From Paenarthrobacter nitroguajacolicus (GTDB lineage: Bacteria > Actinomycetota > Actinomycetes > Actinomycetales > Micrococcaceae): DNA of 64,000 bases. The stretch covers positions 62,001 through 126,000 of the forward strand of contig NZ_VNFK01000014.1 of the NCBI RefSeq assembly GCF_007786235.1, read 5' to 3'. Shown here piece after piece: positions 44,043 to 52,610 of this stretch (the first letter of the stretch is position 1; each line of letters opens with the position of its first letter). Position numbers and translations under genes: made by a program. The notes under the pieces were generated by a model. It saw only the letters and a list, made by a program, of their open reading frames with translations, ran no database searches and was not told the DNA's origin.

Positions 44043-45374
44043 TCAACCAAAAATGTTCACGGGCTTGACGATATCTGCGTAAATCAGGAGTGCACCCATG
44101 GCCATGAGGAGGGCTGCGACCACGTACGTTGCCGGAAGAAGTTTCGCGATGTCGAACGCGCCAGGGTCTGGCTTCCCACGCAGCTTTGCCAGCTGGCGTC
44201 GTGCCCCTTCGTACAGCGCACCGGCCACGTGTCCGCCGTCGAGCGGTAAGAGTGGGATGAGGTTGAAGATGGCGAGGGCGAAATTGAGCCCAGCGAGCAA
44301 TCCAACCAACGTTGCGATGCGCGCCTGCAGCGGAACCTCCTCCATGGCCGCGACTTCGCCGGCAACCCGGCCGACTCCCACCACGCTGATAGGGCCGTTG
44401 GGGTCGCGGGGCTCCTCACTGAAGGCTGCCTTCGCCACGCCGACCACTCGGGCGGGCAGGTTGAAGATCACACCGGAAATCTGCTTGATGTTCTCTCCTG
44501 CCATGGGAAGGACGGCCGACGCCGGTTGGGGAACCAAAGCGCTTTGGGCACCGATGCCGAGGAAGCCGACTTCCTGGTACTGCAAAACTCCATTGGCGTC
44601 CTGGGCCTGCCGGCCATCGGACCCTACGACGGGCCGGGAAGAGAGCACGGGCGTGACAGTTGCCTCCACCCGCGAACCGTTCCGCTCCACGATGATGGGT
44701 ACGTCCTTGCCGGCGGAGGCCCGGATCCAACTGGTCAGCTCGTCCCAACTGGTGACGGCCTTGCCGTCAAAGGAGGTGATGGTGTCGTTCGGTTGAAGTC
44801 CTGCGGCGGCGGCTGGAGTGAGCTTGCAATCAGCGGAGTCCGGGTCGACGGTTTCACCCGCGGCCACCTGGCATTTGGAGACGTCGGCGATGGTGGTGGT
44901 TGCCTGCGCTGTTCCGAAGCCCATCAGCAGGACCGCCAGCAGGATCAGCCCGATCACCATGTTCATGGCGGGACCACCGAGCATGATGATGATCTTTTTC
45001 CACACAGGAAGCTTGTAGAAGACCCGGTTTTCATCTCCGGGACCAACTTCTTCGTGGGCCATGGAACGGGCTTCCGTAGCCAAGGTCTGGAACATGCCCG
45101 TGCTTGAGGGGCGAACTGCTCCGTCTTCCTTGTTGGGCGGATACATGCCGATCATGGACACATAGCCACCCAACGGGAGGGCTTTGAAGCCGTATTCCGT
45201 TTCGCCCTTTTTCTTGGACCAGATGGTGGGTCCAAAGCCAATCATGTATTTGGTCACGCGAACTTTGAAGAGCTTCGCGGGAACCAGGTGGCCGACCTCG
45301 TGCAGGGCGATGGAGACGGCTACGCCGATCGCGACGAAGACGACTCCGAGGATGAAGAGAAGGACGGGACTCAT
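44043..45374 (-). CDS. rseP: Site-2 protease RseP/Rip1 family (M50)
   Basis: Intramembrane zinc protease that cuts anti-sigma factors and other membrane substrates. The 443 residues have HEVGH (25-29) in the first membrane helix, a PDZ domain (about 175-265), and LIPLLPLDGGHV near residue 380 in a later helix. It lies 33 bases after dxr, the standard dxr-rip-ispG order. A short imperfect copy of its last codons follows the stop codon in frame. Confidence 0.95.
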   Translation of the reverse strand: MSPVLLFILGVVFVAIGVAVSIALHEVGHLVPAKLFKVRVTKYMIGFGPTIWSKKKGETEYGFKALPLGGYVSMIGMYPPNKEDGAVRPSSTGMFQTLATEARSMAHEEVGPGDENRVFYKLPVWKKIIIMLGGPAMNMVIGLILLAVLLMGFGTAQATTTIADVSKCQVAAGETVDPDSADCKLTPAAAAGLQPNDTITSFDGKAVTSWDELTSWIRASAGKDVPIIVERNGSRVEATVTPVLSSRPVVGSDGRQAQDANGVLQYQEVGFLGIGAQSALVPQPASAVLPMAGENIKQISGVIFNLPARVVGVAKAAFSEEPRDPNGPISVVGVGRVAGEVAAMEEVPLQARIATLVGLLAGLNFALAIFNLIPLLPLDGGHVAGALYEGARRQLAKLRGKPDPGAFDIAKLLPATYVVAALLMAMGALLIYADIVKPVNIFG

Positions 45375-45407
45375 GCCGGTGGGACTGCTTCCGTAAGGGT
45401 GTGTGAG

Positions 45408-46595
45408 CTACAGGGCGCTGCTGGTGGCTAAACGATCGTGGGTTCGGCCGCGTGCCCACTTCTCAGCATCCAGCACGGACTCCACTGTTAGCTCAGAAGA
45501 GCCTGAATGTTCGCTGAGGACGGACTCAACGGTATCCACGATGTCCGTGAAGCGAATGCGGCCAGCGTGGAAGGCTTCCACGGCTTCCTCATTGGCGGCG
45601 TTGAAGACGGCCGGGAACGTACTGCCCTGCTTGGCTGCGTCCTTTGCTAGGTCCACTGCGGGAAACGCCACGGTGTCCAATGGTTCGAAGGTCCAACTGG
45701 TGGCTTGGGTCCAGTCGCAGGCTTGCGCGGCATGCGGGACGCGGTCCGGCCACCCCAAGCCAAGCGCTATGGGCAGCCTCATGTCCGGGGGCGACGCTTG
45801 GGCAATGATGGAACCGTCCACGAACTGGACCATGGAATGGACCACGGATTGCGGGTGGACCACTACCTCGATCCTGTCCAGGGGAACATCGAACAGCAGG
45901 TGTGCCTCGATCACTTCAAGGCCCTTGTTGACCAGGGTTGCCGAGTTGGTGGTGACCATGAGCCCCATGTCCCAGGTGGGGTGGGCCAGCGCTTCCTGCG
46001 GCTTCACATCGTAAAGCTGCTCGCGTGTGCGGCCGCGGAAAGGACCGCCTGAAGCGGTCAGGATGAGCTTCTCCACTTCCTGCTCCGTACCGGACCTTAG
46101 GCACTGGGCGATGGCAGAGTGTTCGGAGTCAACCGGAACTATCTGTCCGGGGCCTGCGGCGGCTTTGACCAGGGCACCGCCCACAATCAGTGATTCTTTG
46201 TTAGCCAGGGCCAGTGTGGCTCCCGTACGGAGCGCGGCCAGCGTAGGTGCCAGGCCGATGGACCCGGTGATGCCGTTCAGGACGACGTCGCACTCAATGG
46301 CCGCGATCTGCGTGGAGGCTTCCGGGCCGACGAAGATCTGCGGGGCGAAGTTGGGCACGCCGGCTTGGGCGGCCGCGCCGGCAATCAACTGCTGCAGGGT
46401 TCCCGGGTCACCGGAGGCAATTCCAACCGCCTGGGCACGGGTATGGACGGCCTGCTTCGCCAGGAGTTCAAGGTTTCCGCCGCCGGCACTCAGGGCCACC
46501 ACCGCGAAACGGTGCGGGGCGGCATCGACGACGTCAATCGCCTGTGTGCCGATGGAACCGGTGGACCCGAGGATGACGATCTTGCGCGGCTGCAT
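45408..46595 (-). CDS. dxr: 1-deoxy-D-xylulose-5-phosphate reductoisomerase
   Basis: NADPH-dependent second step of the MEP pathway. The 395 residues show ILGSTGSIGTQAIDVV, LANKESLIVGG, the metal-binding PVDSEHSAI, and LTASGGPFRG. The ATG lies 6 bases after GATACT, a possible leaderless -10. It diverges from the LMF gene with 76 bases between start codons. Confidence 0.97.
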   Translation of the reverse strand: MQPRKIVILGSTGSIGTQAIDVVDAAPHRFAVVALSAGGGNLELLAKQAVHTRAQAVGIASGDPGTLQQLIAGAAAQAGVPNFAPQIFVGPEASTQIAAIECDVVLNGITGSIGLAPTLAALRTGATLALANKESLIVGGALVKAAAGPGQIVPVDSEHSAIAQCLRSGTEQEVEKLILTASGGPFRGRTREQLYDVKPQEALAHPTWDMGLMVTTNSATLVNKGLEVIEAHLLFDVPLDRIEVVVHPQSVVHSMVQFVDGSIIAQASPPDMRLPIALGLGWPDRVPHAAQACDWTQATSWTFEPLDTVAFPAVDLAKDAAKQGSTFPAVFNAANEEAVEAFHAGRIRFTDIVDTVESVLSEHSGSSELTVESVLDAEKWARGRTHDRLATSSAL

Positions 46596-46659
46596 TGCTT
46601 AAGTATCCCAGCCAGTGCCGAAGGCGGCGAACACCATACGGGAGCAGGCAGCACAGGCG

Positions 46660-46665
46660 TACCGT
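46660..46665 (+). promoter_or_regulatory. -10 box of the LMF-family gene
   Basis: TACCGT, 6 bases before GTG 46672. It would lie inside the gene if the upstream start at 46615 were used. Confidence 0.4.
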
Positions 46666-46671
46666 GGAACC

Positions 46672-48132
46672 GTGGAGTGGCTGTCCTGGTTTGATGCGCG
46701 GGACTACGAATTCGCCCGGCAGGTCCTGCAGCGCGGCATTGCGGCGCTGTATCTGGTTGCCTTCCTCTCCACCATGAACCAATTCCCCGCACTGCTCGGA
46801 GAGCGCGGTCTGTTGCCCGTGCCGGCCTTCCTCGACGTGGCCCGACGATTGGCCAGGCCCACACTCTTCAGGTGGCGATATTCTGATGCGCTCCTCGGAG
46901 CCGTGTGCTGGGCCGGGATCGGTATCGCCGCCACCATCGTGGCTGGCTTACCCCAACTGGGACCGCCATGGCTTCCCATGCTGGCGTTCCTCGCCCTCTG
47001 GCTGCTCTACATGTCCATCGTCAACGTCGGCCAAACGTTCTACGGTTTTGGCTGGGAGATCCTGCTCCTCGAAGCGGGGTTTACGGTGGCGTTCCTTGGC
47101 TCGAACCAGGCTCCCCCGCCCACCACCATCTTGCTCTTGATCGCGTGGCTGGTGTTCCGGCTTGAGTTCGGTGCGGGCATGATCAAGATCCGGGGCGGCC
47201 GTGAGTGGCGCGACCTGACGGCGATGTTCTACCACCACGAGACGCAGCCGATGCCCGGCCCGCTCAGCAGGCAAGCCCACCTCTTGCCCCGGCCGCTGCA
47301 CAGGGTGGAGGTGGTGGGCAATCACTTCGCCCAGCTGGTGGTTCCGTTCTTCCTGTTCGCGCCGCAGCCGTTGGCCAGCATCGCTGCGGGAATCATCATT
47401 GTTACCCAGCTGTGGCTGGTGGGTACCGGGAACTTCGCGTGGCTGAACTGGGTGGCGATCATCTTGTCTTTCGCAGCTGTAAGCGACCCCGTGGCGCACG
47501 CCGTCTTCCCGTTCATCCCACTTGAGTGGCACGCAGGTGCCGAAACGCCGCTGTGGTGGCTCGCCGTCGTCGTGCTTATCACCGTTCTGTTACTGATGCT
47601 CAGCTATCGCCCGCTCCTCAACCTGTTCTCGAGCCAGCAGCTCATGAACGCCAGTTTCAACCGTTGGCGTCTGGTCAACGCCTACGGTGCGTTCGGGACG
47701 GTGACCAAGCAGCGCATCGAAATCGTGGTGGAAGGGACTCTGGAGGAGGAAGCCGACGCGCCGGATGATAGGTGGCTGGAGTACGGGTTCAAGGGCAAGC
47801 CCGGCGACGTTCGGCGTCTCCCACGGCAATGGGCGCCGTACCACCTCCGACTGGATTGGTTGATGTGGTTCCTGCCACTGCGGACCGTCCATGAGGACTG
47901 GTTCTACACCTTCCTGAACAGACTGCTGGAGGCCGACCAGCCAACGCTGCGGCTGCTTCGCCAGGACCCGTTCGACGGCGAACGCCCGCGTTGGGTCCGC
48001 GCGCGCAGCTACCTGTACCGTTTCGCAAGCCGCGCGGAGTTCCGCGAAACAGGCGAGCGGTGGGTGCGGGTCCTGCTGTATGACGCCATCCCGCCGGTGT
48101 CACTCAGCCCTCGACGGCGGCGACTCCCCTAG
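46672..48132 (+). CDS. Lipase-maturation-factor (LMF/HTTM-like) membrane protein
   Basis: A 486-residue protein with about nine hydrophobic segments followed by a C-terminal soluble part. RLEFGAGMIKIRGGREWRDLTA, YHHETQPMPGPLS and NHFAQLVVPF are hallmarks of the lipase maturation factor family. GTG 46672 is favoured because the start at 46615 is only 19 bases from the divergent dxr start and would leave no room for promoters. The 3' end overlaps the convergent LacI gene by 33 bases. No lipase gene is nearby. Confidence 0.82.
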   Translation: MEWLSWFDARDYEFARQVLQRGIAALYLVAFLSTMNQFPALLGERGLLPVPAFLDVARRLARPTLFRWRYSDALLGAVCWAGIGIAATIVAGLPQLGPPWLPMLAFLALWLLYMSIVNVGQTFYGFGWEILLLEAGFTVAFLGSNQAPPPTTILLLIAWLVFRLEFGAGMIKIRGGREWRDLTAMFYHHETQPMPGPLSRQAHLLPRPLHRVEVVGNHFAQLVVPFFLFAPQPLASIAAGIIIVTQLWLVGTGNFAWLNWVAIILSFAAVSDPVAHAVFPFIPLEWHAGAETPLWWLAVVVLITVLLLMLSYRPLLNLFSSQQLMNASFNRWRLVNAYGAFGTVTKQRIEIVVEGTLEEEADAPDDRWLEYGFKGKPGDVRRLPRQWAPYHLRLDWLMWFLPLRTVHEDWFYTFLNRLLEADQPTLRLLRQDPFDGERPRWVRARSYLYRFASRAEFRETGERWVRVLLYDAIPPVSLSPRRRRLP

Positions 48133-49173
48133 CGGTGTGGACGCCCGCGGAGGTGCGGTGGACTCGCGGACGACGAGGTGCGTTGCCAGTTCCACTCGTC
48201 GTGAGTCGATTTCCTCGCCATTTTTCTGCCGGAGGATGAAGCTCAGTGCGGAACGACCCATCTCTTGCAGGGGCTGCGACACGGACGTGAGGGGCGGCAC
48301 GGATTCCTCAGCTTGGTGGGTGCCGTCGAACCCCACCAGGCTCATTTCCTCGGGAATCCGAACATCCTGGCGCCGCGCTTCAGCGAGGACACCGAGGGCG
48401 ATGCTGTCGCTGCCGGCAAAGATCGCCGTGGGCGGATCATCCAGCGCCAGCAGGGCCTTCATGGCACGCACGCCGTTCTCGGGTTTGAAAGGACCTGAGG
48501 AAATGTACTCGTCCTCCACGGTGACTCCCCCCGCCATTAAGGCGGCCATGTACCCGTGAAGTCGGGCTTGGCTGCACTCGGCCGTGGACGGACCGCCCAT
48601 GTAGGCGATCTTCCGATGCCCCAGCTCCAACAAGTGCGAGGCCGCGGCCTTGCCGCCCGCCCAATTGCTGGCGCCAACGCTGAAGACGTCTGCAGGCGGC
48701 GGGTTCAGCGGGTCCACCACCACGATGGGAATTTGGCGGCGCTTGAATGCCTCCAGTTGCGCGGATCCGAAAGCTGACGTCACGACGATCATGCCGGCGC
48801 GGCCCTCGTCGATCATCCGCTGCGCCCGTTCCTCGGGTCCCAGCGGTGAAGCCGCCTGGCGCCCGGTGATGGAGAGGATGACTTCCATTTCGGACACGGC
48901 CGCGTGTTCCATCACTCCGTTGAGGACTTCCACTCCGTAGGCCGAATTCAAGGAATCGAATACCACTTCCACGGCACGGTGCTCCGGGATGCTCTTGCGT
49001 TGCAGCGGCGATTTGTAGCCGGTCCGCTGGAGTGCCGCCAAGACCCGGGCGCGGGTGGCTTCAGCAACGTCTTCGCGACCGTTGACCACCTTGGACACGG
49101 TGGGCGCCGAGACGCCAACCTCTGCGGCAACCGCGGCCAAGGTGAGCTTGGACGGGCGGCTGAGTCGATCCAC
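48100..49173 (-). CDS. LacI-family transcriptional regulator
   Basis: A 357-residue repressor: HTH LAAVAAEVGVSAPTVSKVVNG, hinge region, then a periplasmic-binding-protein-like effector domain (YMGGPSTAECSQARLHGY, PTAIFAGSDSIALGV, LVGFDGT). GTG start at 49173. A CGAAATATTTCG palindrome lies 15 bases upstream of it and an identical copy lies before the divergent sugar operon, so it likely represses both itself and that operon. Confidence 0.93.
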   Translation of the reverse strand: MDRLSRPSKLTLAAVAAEVGVSAPTVSKVVNGREDVAEATRARVLAALQRTGYKSPLQRKSIPEHRAVEVVFDSLNSAYGVEVLNGVMEHAAVSEMEVILSITGRQAASPLGPEERAQRMIDEGRAGMIVVTSAFGSAQLEAFKRRQIPIVVVDPLNPPPADVFSVGASNWAGGKAAASHLLELGHRKIAYMGGPSTAECSQARLHGYMAALMAGGVTVEDEYISSGPFKPENGVRAMKALLALDDPPTAIFAGSDSIALGVLAEARRQDVRIPEEMSLVGFDGTHQAEESVPPLTSVSQPLQEMGRSALSFILRQKNGEEIDSRRVELATHLVVRESTAPPRASTPLGESPPSRAE

Positions 49174-49187
49174 AATGCACCTGCTTT

Positions 49188-49199
49188 CGAAATATTTCG
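49188..49199. promoter_or_regulatory. LacI-type operator upstream of the regulator
   Basis: Perfect 12-base palindrome CGAAATATTTCG, 15 bases before the regulator start, where it would block its promoter. Confidence 0.7.
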
Positions 49200-49332
49200 G
49201 ACCCGTTCAGTGTGCAGCATTCCGATGGGCGCGGTCAATGCCGCCTCCTAAGTTCTGCAGCATACGCCGCCCAAAGGCTTGACGGTGACGCTCCTCACAG
49301 CTAAATTTGGTGGGCACTTCCGAAAGACTCTC

Positions 49333-49344
49333 CGAAATATTTCG
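49333..49344. promoter_or_regulatory. LacI-type operator upstream of the sugar operon
   Basis: Second identical CGAAATATTTCG, 145 bases from the first and 79 bases before the binding-protein start. It overlaps a possible -35 (TTCGAC, 49341-49346). The rest of the 249-base divergent region holds no gene. Confidence 0.7.
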
Positions 49345-49422
49345 ACATTTTTCGCGAATGGCCACCATTTAGGACATGAGCACTGCGACGTGCTCAATGA
49401 GGCGACTACACATGGAGAAGCA

Positions 49423-50748
49423 ATGAAGCAGTTCCAATCATCCCGGCGTTCCTTTCTAGCTCTCGCAGCCATCACGCCGTTCGCAGCTATGGCAACAACT
49501 GCCTGTGGAACTTCCGGGCCGGGCAGCGCGAGCGGGGGCGGGGCCAGTATGTGGTTCCTGTCCGGTGAGCCGAACCAAACCACCATACAGAAAGCCGTCG
49601 ATGCTTTCGGTGCGGCGAATGCCGACAACAAGATCGCCGTGACGTACTTCCAGAACGACGCGTTCAAGACGAAGATCAAGACGGCTATTGGCGCCGGACA
49701 GGCACCTACCATCATTTACGGCTGGGGTGGCGGCACTTTGAAGAGCTATGCCGAAGCTAACCAGGTGGAGGACCTGACGAGCTGGTTTGACGCCAACCCG
49801 GACCTCAAGAACAAGTTCTTCCCGTCGTCCTTCGGCGCAGCCACGGTCAACGGCAAGATTTACGCGCTGCCCAATCAGTACATCGCCCCGATCGTCTTGT
49901 TCTACAACAAGAACCTCTTTGACAAGGCCGGCGTCCAGCCCCCGAAAACCTGGGATGACGTCATGTCGTTGGTGAAGACGTTCAACGACATGGGCGTAGC
50001 ACCATTCTCCTTGGGAGGTCAGTCGCGCTGGACCTCCATGATGTGGCTGCAGTACCTCTTGGACCGCATCGGTGGGCCGGAAGTGTTCAAGGCCATTTTC
50101 GACGGCAAACCCAATGCCTGGATGGATCCGGCCGTGATCGAAACAGGCACCAAGATCCAGGAACTCGTGTCGGCGGATGGCTTTATCAAGGGCTTCTCCT
50201 CCATCACCGCGGATTCGAAGGCGGACCAGGCGCTGTTGTTTACAGGCAAGGCCGCCATGATGCTCCATGGCACGTGGACTTTCGGGGCCATGAAGAAGGA
50301 TGGACAGAACTTCGTCCAAAACGGAAAGCTGGGCTTCGCCGCCTTCCCCACGATTCCAGGGGGCAAGGGCGATCCGAAGAATGGCGTTGGCAACCCCGCC
50401 CAGTACATGTCGATCTCGGCCAAGGCCACAGACACGGAAAAGGAGACAGCGAAGAAGTTCTTCAAGGACGGCATCATGACGGACACGGTCATCGACGCCT
50501 ACATCGAGTCCGGTTCTGTCCCGATCGTCAACGGTATCGAAGACAAACTGGCGTCGTCCCCGGATAAGGACTTCCTGAACTTCGTCTACGACCTCGGAAA
50601 GAATGCCCCAAACTTCCAGCAATCCTGGGACCAGGCACTGAGCCCGACTGCTGCCGAGGCCCTGCTGAACAACATCGATCAGCTTTTCCTCAAGTCGATC
50701 ACACCGCAGCAATTCGCTGAGAACATGAATGCCACCCTGGGCAAATGA
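49423..50748 (+). CDS. Sugar ABC transporter substrate-binding lipoprotein
   Basis: A 441-residue family-1 extracellular solute-binding protein. The leader combines a twin-arginine stretch (SRRSFLALAAITPF) with a lipobox ending at C28 (TTAC). The mature part shows the typical GWGGGTLKSYAEANQVEDLT, YALPNQYIAPIVLFYNKNLF and GKAAMMLHGTW segments. ATG 49423 has GGAG 5 bases upstream. First gene of the operon; the ligand is a mono- or oligosaccharide or glycoside. Confidence 0.93.
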   Translation: MKQFQSSRRSFLALAAITPFAAMATTACGTSGPGSASGGGASMWFLSGEPNQTTIQKAVDAFGAANADNKIAVTYFQNDAFKTKIKTAIGAGQAPTIIYGWGGGTLKSYAEANQVEDLTSWFDANPDLKNKFFPSSFGAATVNGKIYALPNQYIAPIVLFYNKNLFDKAGVQPPKTWDDVMSLVKTFNDMGVAPFSLGGQSRWTSMMWLQYLLDRIGGPEVFKAIFDGKPNAWMDPAVIETGTKIQELVSADGFIKGFSSITADSKADQALLFTGKAAMMLHGTWTFGAMKKDGQNFVQNGKLGFAAFPTIPGGKGDPKNGVGNPAQYMSISAKATDTEKETAKKFFKDGIMTDTVIDAYIESGSVPIVNGIEDKLASSPDKDFLNFVYDLGKNAPNFQQSWDQALSPTAAEALLNNIDQLFLKSITPQQFAENMNATLGK

Positions 50749-51674
50749 GCGCTACAACGACTCATAGGGCTACCACCGGTTCCCGGAATGCCGATGGAAC
50801 CGGGCAGCAAAAATCCGCACTTGCCTGGCTTACGCTTCCGGCGGTGATCTTCTTCCTCGTCTTCGCCGTTGTACCCCTGGTGGGGGTACTGATCCTGAGT
50901 TTCGCCAATTGGGACGGCATCGGCGCCATTGGTGCGGCCGGCATGGAGAACTGGACGTCGGTGCTTTCCGACCCCGAACTCTATAACTCCCTGGGCCTGA
51001 CCTTCATGATCATGATCGTTTCCTGGCTTGTCCAGACGCCCATCAGTCTCTTACTGGGCGTCTTCACCGCGGGAACGCAACGCTACAGGGCGGCCTTGGC
51101 GGTGTTGTACTTCCTGCCCCTGCTTCTCTCTTCAGCAGCAGTGGCCATCGCCTACAAGGCCCTGTTGGATCCGAACTTCGGATTGGCCATGGGACTGGGG
51201 CTCCCGTTCCTTGCCCAGGACTGGCTGGGAGTACCGCAACTGGCTGTTGGATTGGTCATCTTTGTTATCGCCTGGCAGTTCGTTCCGTTCCACACGCTCA
51301 TCTACCAAGGTGGAGTGCGGCAGATCCCCAAGTCGCTCTACGAGGCCGCCCAAATCGATGGCGCAGGAACCATTAAGCAGTTCTTCCACATCACTCTTCC
51401 TCAGCTGAAATACACCATCATCACTTCATCCACGCTGATGGTTGTTGGATCGTTGACCTACTTTGACCTCATCTTCGTCCTCACAGGCGGCGGCCCTGGT
51501 AACTCCACCCGCATCCTGGCGCTCGACATGTACCTGCGCGGATTCCGGGCCAACCTCATGGGGCCGGCAAGCGTCATCGCGGTCATCCTCGTCGTCATAG
51601 GCCTTGCGCTCGCCTTGTTCCTCCAACGCCTTGGAGGCAAGGACAAGCAGGGCAGCCAATTGGAAGGTATGTAA
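50745..51674 (+). CDS. Sugar ABC transporter permease (MalF-like)
   Basis: A 309-residue inner-membrane permease with six hydrophobic segments and the cytoplasmic EAA loop YEAAQIDGAGTIKQFFHITLP. Its start overlaps the binding-protein stop (ATGA). No ATPase is encoded in the operon, so a shared MsiK-type ATPase elsewhere is likely, as is usual for actinobacterial sugar importers. Confidence 0.93.
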   Translation: MSATTTHRATTGSRNADGTGQQKSALAWLTLPAVIFFLVFAVVPLVGVLILSFANWDGIGAIGAAGMENWTSVLSDPELYNSLGLTFMIMIVSWLVQTPISLLLGVFTAGTQRYRAALAVLYFLPLLLSSAAVAIAYKALLDPNFGLAMGLGLPFLAQDWLGVPQLAVGLVIFVIAWQFVPFHTLIYQGGVRQIPKSLYEAAQIDGAGTIKQFFHITLPQLKYTIITSSTLMVVGSLTYFDLIFVLTGGGPGNSTRILALDMYLRGFRANLMGPASVIAVILVVIGLALALFLQRLGGKDKQGSQLEGM

Positions 51675-51675
51675 C

Positions 51676-52581
51676 GTGAGTACTGTCCTCAAAAGCGATC
51701 CGGCCACCGTCCCGGCCGGTTACCCTGCCTATTCAGTCAAGGCCAAACAATCCCTGGGAACACGGATCAAGCGGCTGAACATCCCCGGAGGGCTCGGCGG
51801 CTGGATATGGCTGGCCATCATCATCATTCCGGTCTATTACATCGTCATCACCAGCTTGAAGACCTCCGAAGGGTACTTCGGGCAGAACCCTTTGGCTCCC
51901 CCGACAACACCGACGCTGGAGAACTACCAGCTGGTTCTTGAAGCCAACTTCTCCACCTACTTCATGAACAGCGTCATTGTCACGCTGGGCTCCGTTATCC
52001 CTGCCGTCCTCATTTCGTTCATGGCTGCCTTCGCGATTGTCCGCGGCCGCGGCCGTTACCTGAAACTTGTCAACGGTATGTTCCTTATGGGCCTGGCCAT
52101 TCCGCTCCAAGCGACGATCATTCCCATCTACCTGATGATCATCCGGCTGAATCTGTATGACAGCCTCCTGGCCATCATGCTTCCGTCCATTGCTTTCGCG
52201 ATCCCATTGACTGTTCTCATCCTGTCCAACTTCATTCGGGATGTTCCCAATGAGTTGTTCGAGTCAATGCGGCTGGATGGCTGCAGCGAGTGGCAGACCA
52301 TGTGGCGGTTGGCACTTCCGTTGACGCGGCCGGCGATAGTTACCGTGGCTATTTACAACGGACTTCACGTATGGAATGGATTCCTGCTCCCGCTGGTACT
52401 CACCCAGAGCCCGGAATTGCGTGTCCTTCCTTTGGGACTGTGGACCTTTCAGGGTGAGTTCAGCGTCAATATCCCGGCCGTACTTGCATCCGTGGTCCTT
52501 AGCACGCTGCCCATCTTGGTGATTTACGTGCTCGGACGCCGGCAGCTGGTCAGTGGACTCACAGCCGGGTTCAGCAAGTAA
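51676..52581 (+). CDS. Sugar ABC transporter permease (MalG-like)
   Basis: A 301-residue permease with six hydrophobic segments; the EAA loop is FESMRLDGCSEWQTMWRLALP. GTG 51676 follows the previous stop by one base and has GGAAGG 8 bases upstream. The frame is open further up, but that part overlaps the first permease. Partner of the MalF-like subunit. Confidence 0.93.
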   Translation: MSTVLKSDPATVPAGYPAYSVKAKQSLGTRIKRLNIPGGLGGWIWLAIIIIPVYYIVITSLKTSEGYFGQNPLAPPTTPTLENYQLVLEANFSTYFMNSVIVTLGSVIPAVLISFMAAFAIVRGRGRYLKLVNGMFLMGLAIPLQATIIPIYLMIIRLNLYDSLLAIMLPSIAFAIPLTVLILSNFIRDVPNELFESMRLDGCSEWQTMWRLALPLTRPAIVTVAIYNGLHVWNGFLLPLVLTQSPELRVLPLGLWTFQGEFSVNIPAVLASVVLSTLPILVIYVLGRRQLVSGLTAGFSK

Positions 52582-52610
52582 CTAGTTGCTCCAAGAGAAA
52601 GGATCTCCCA

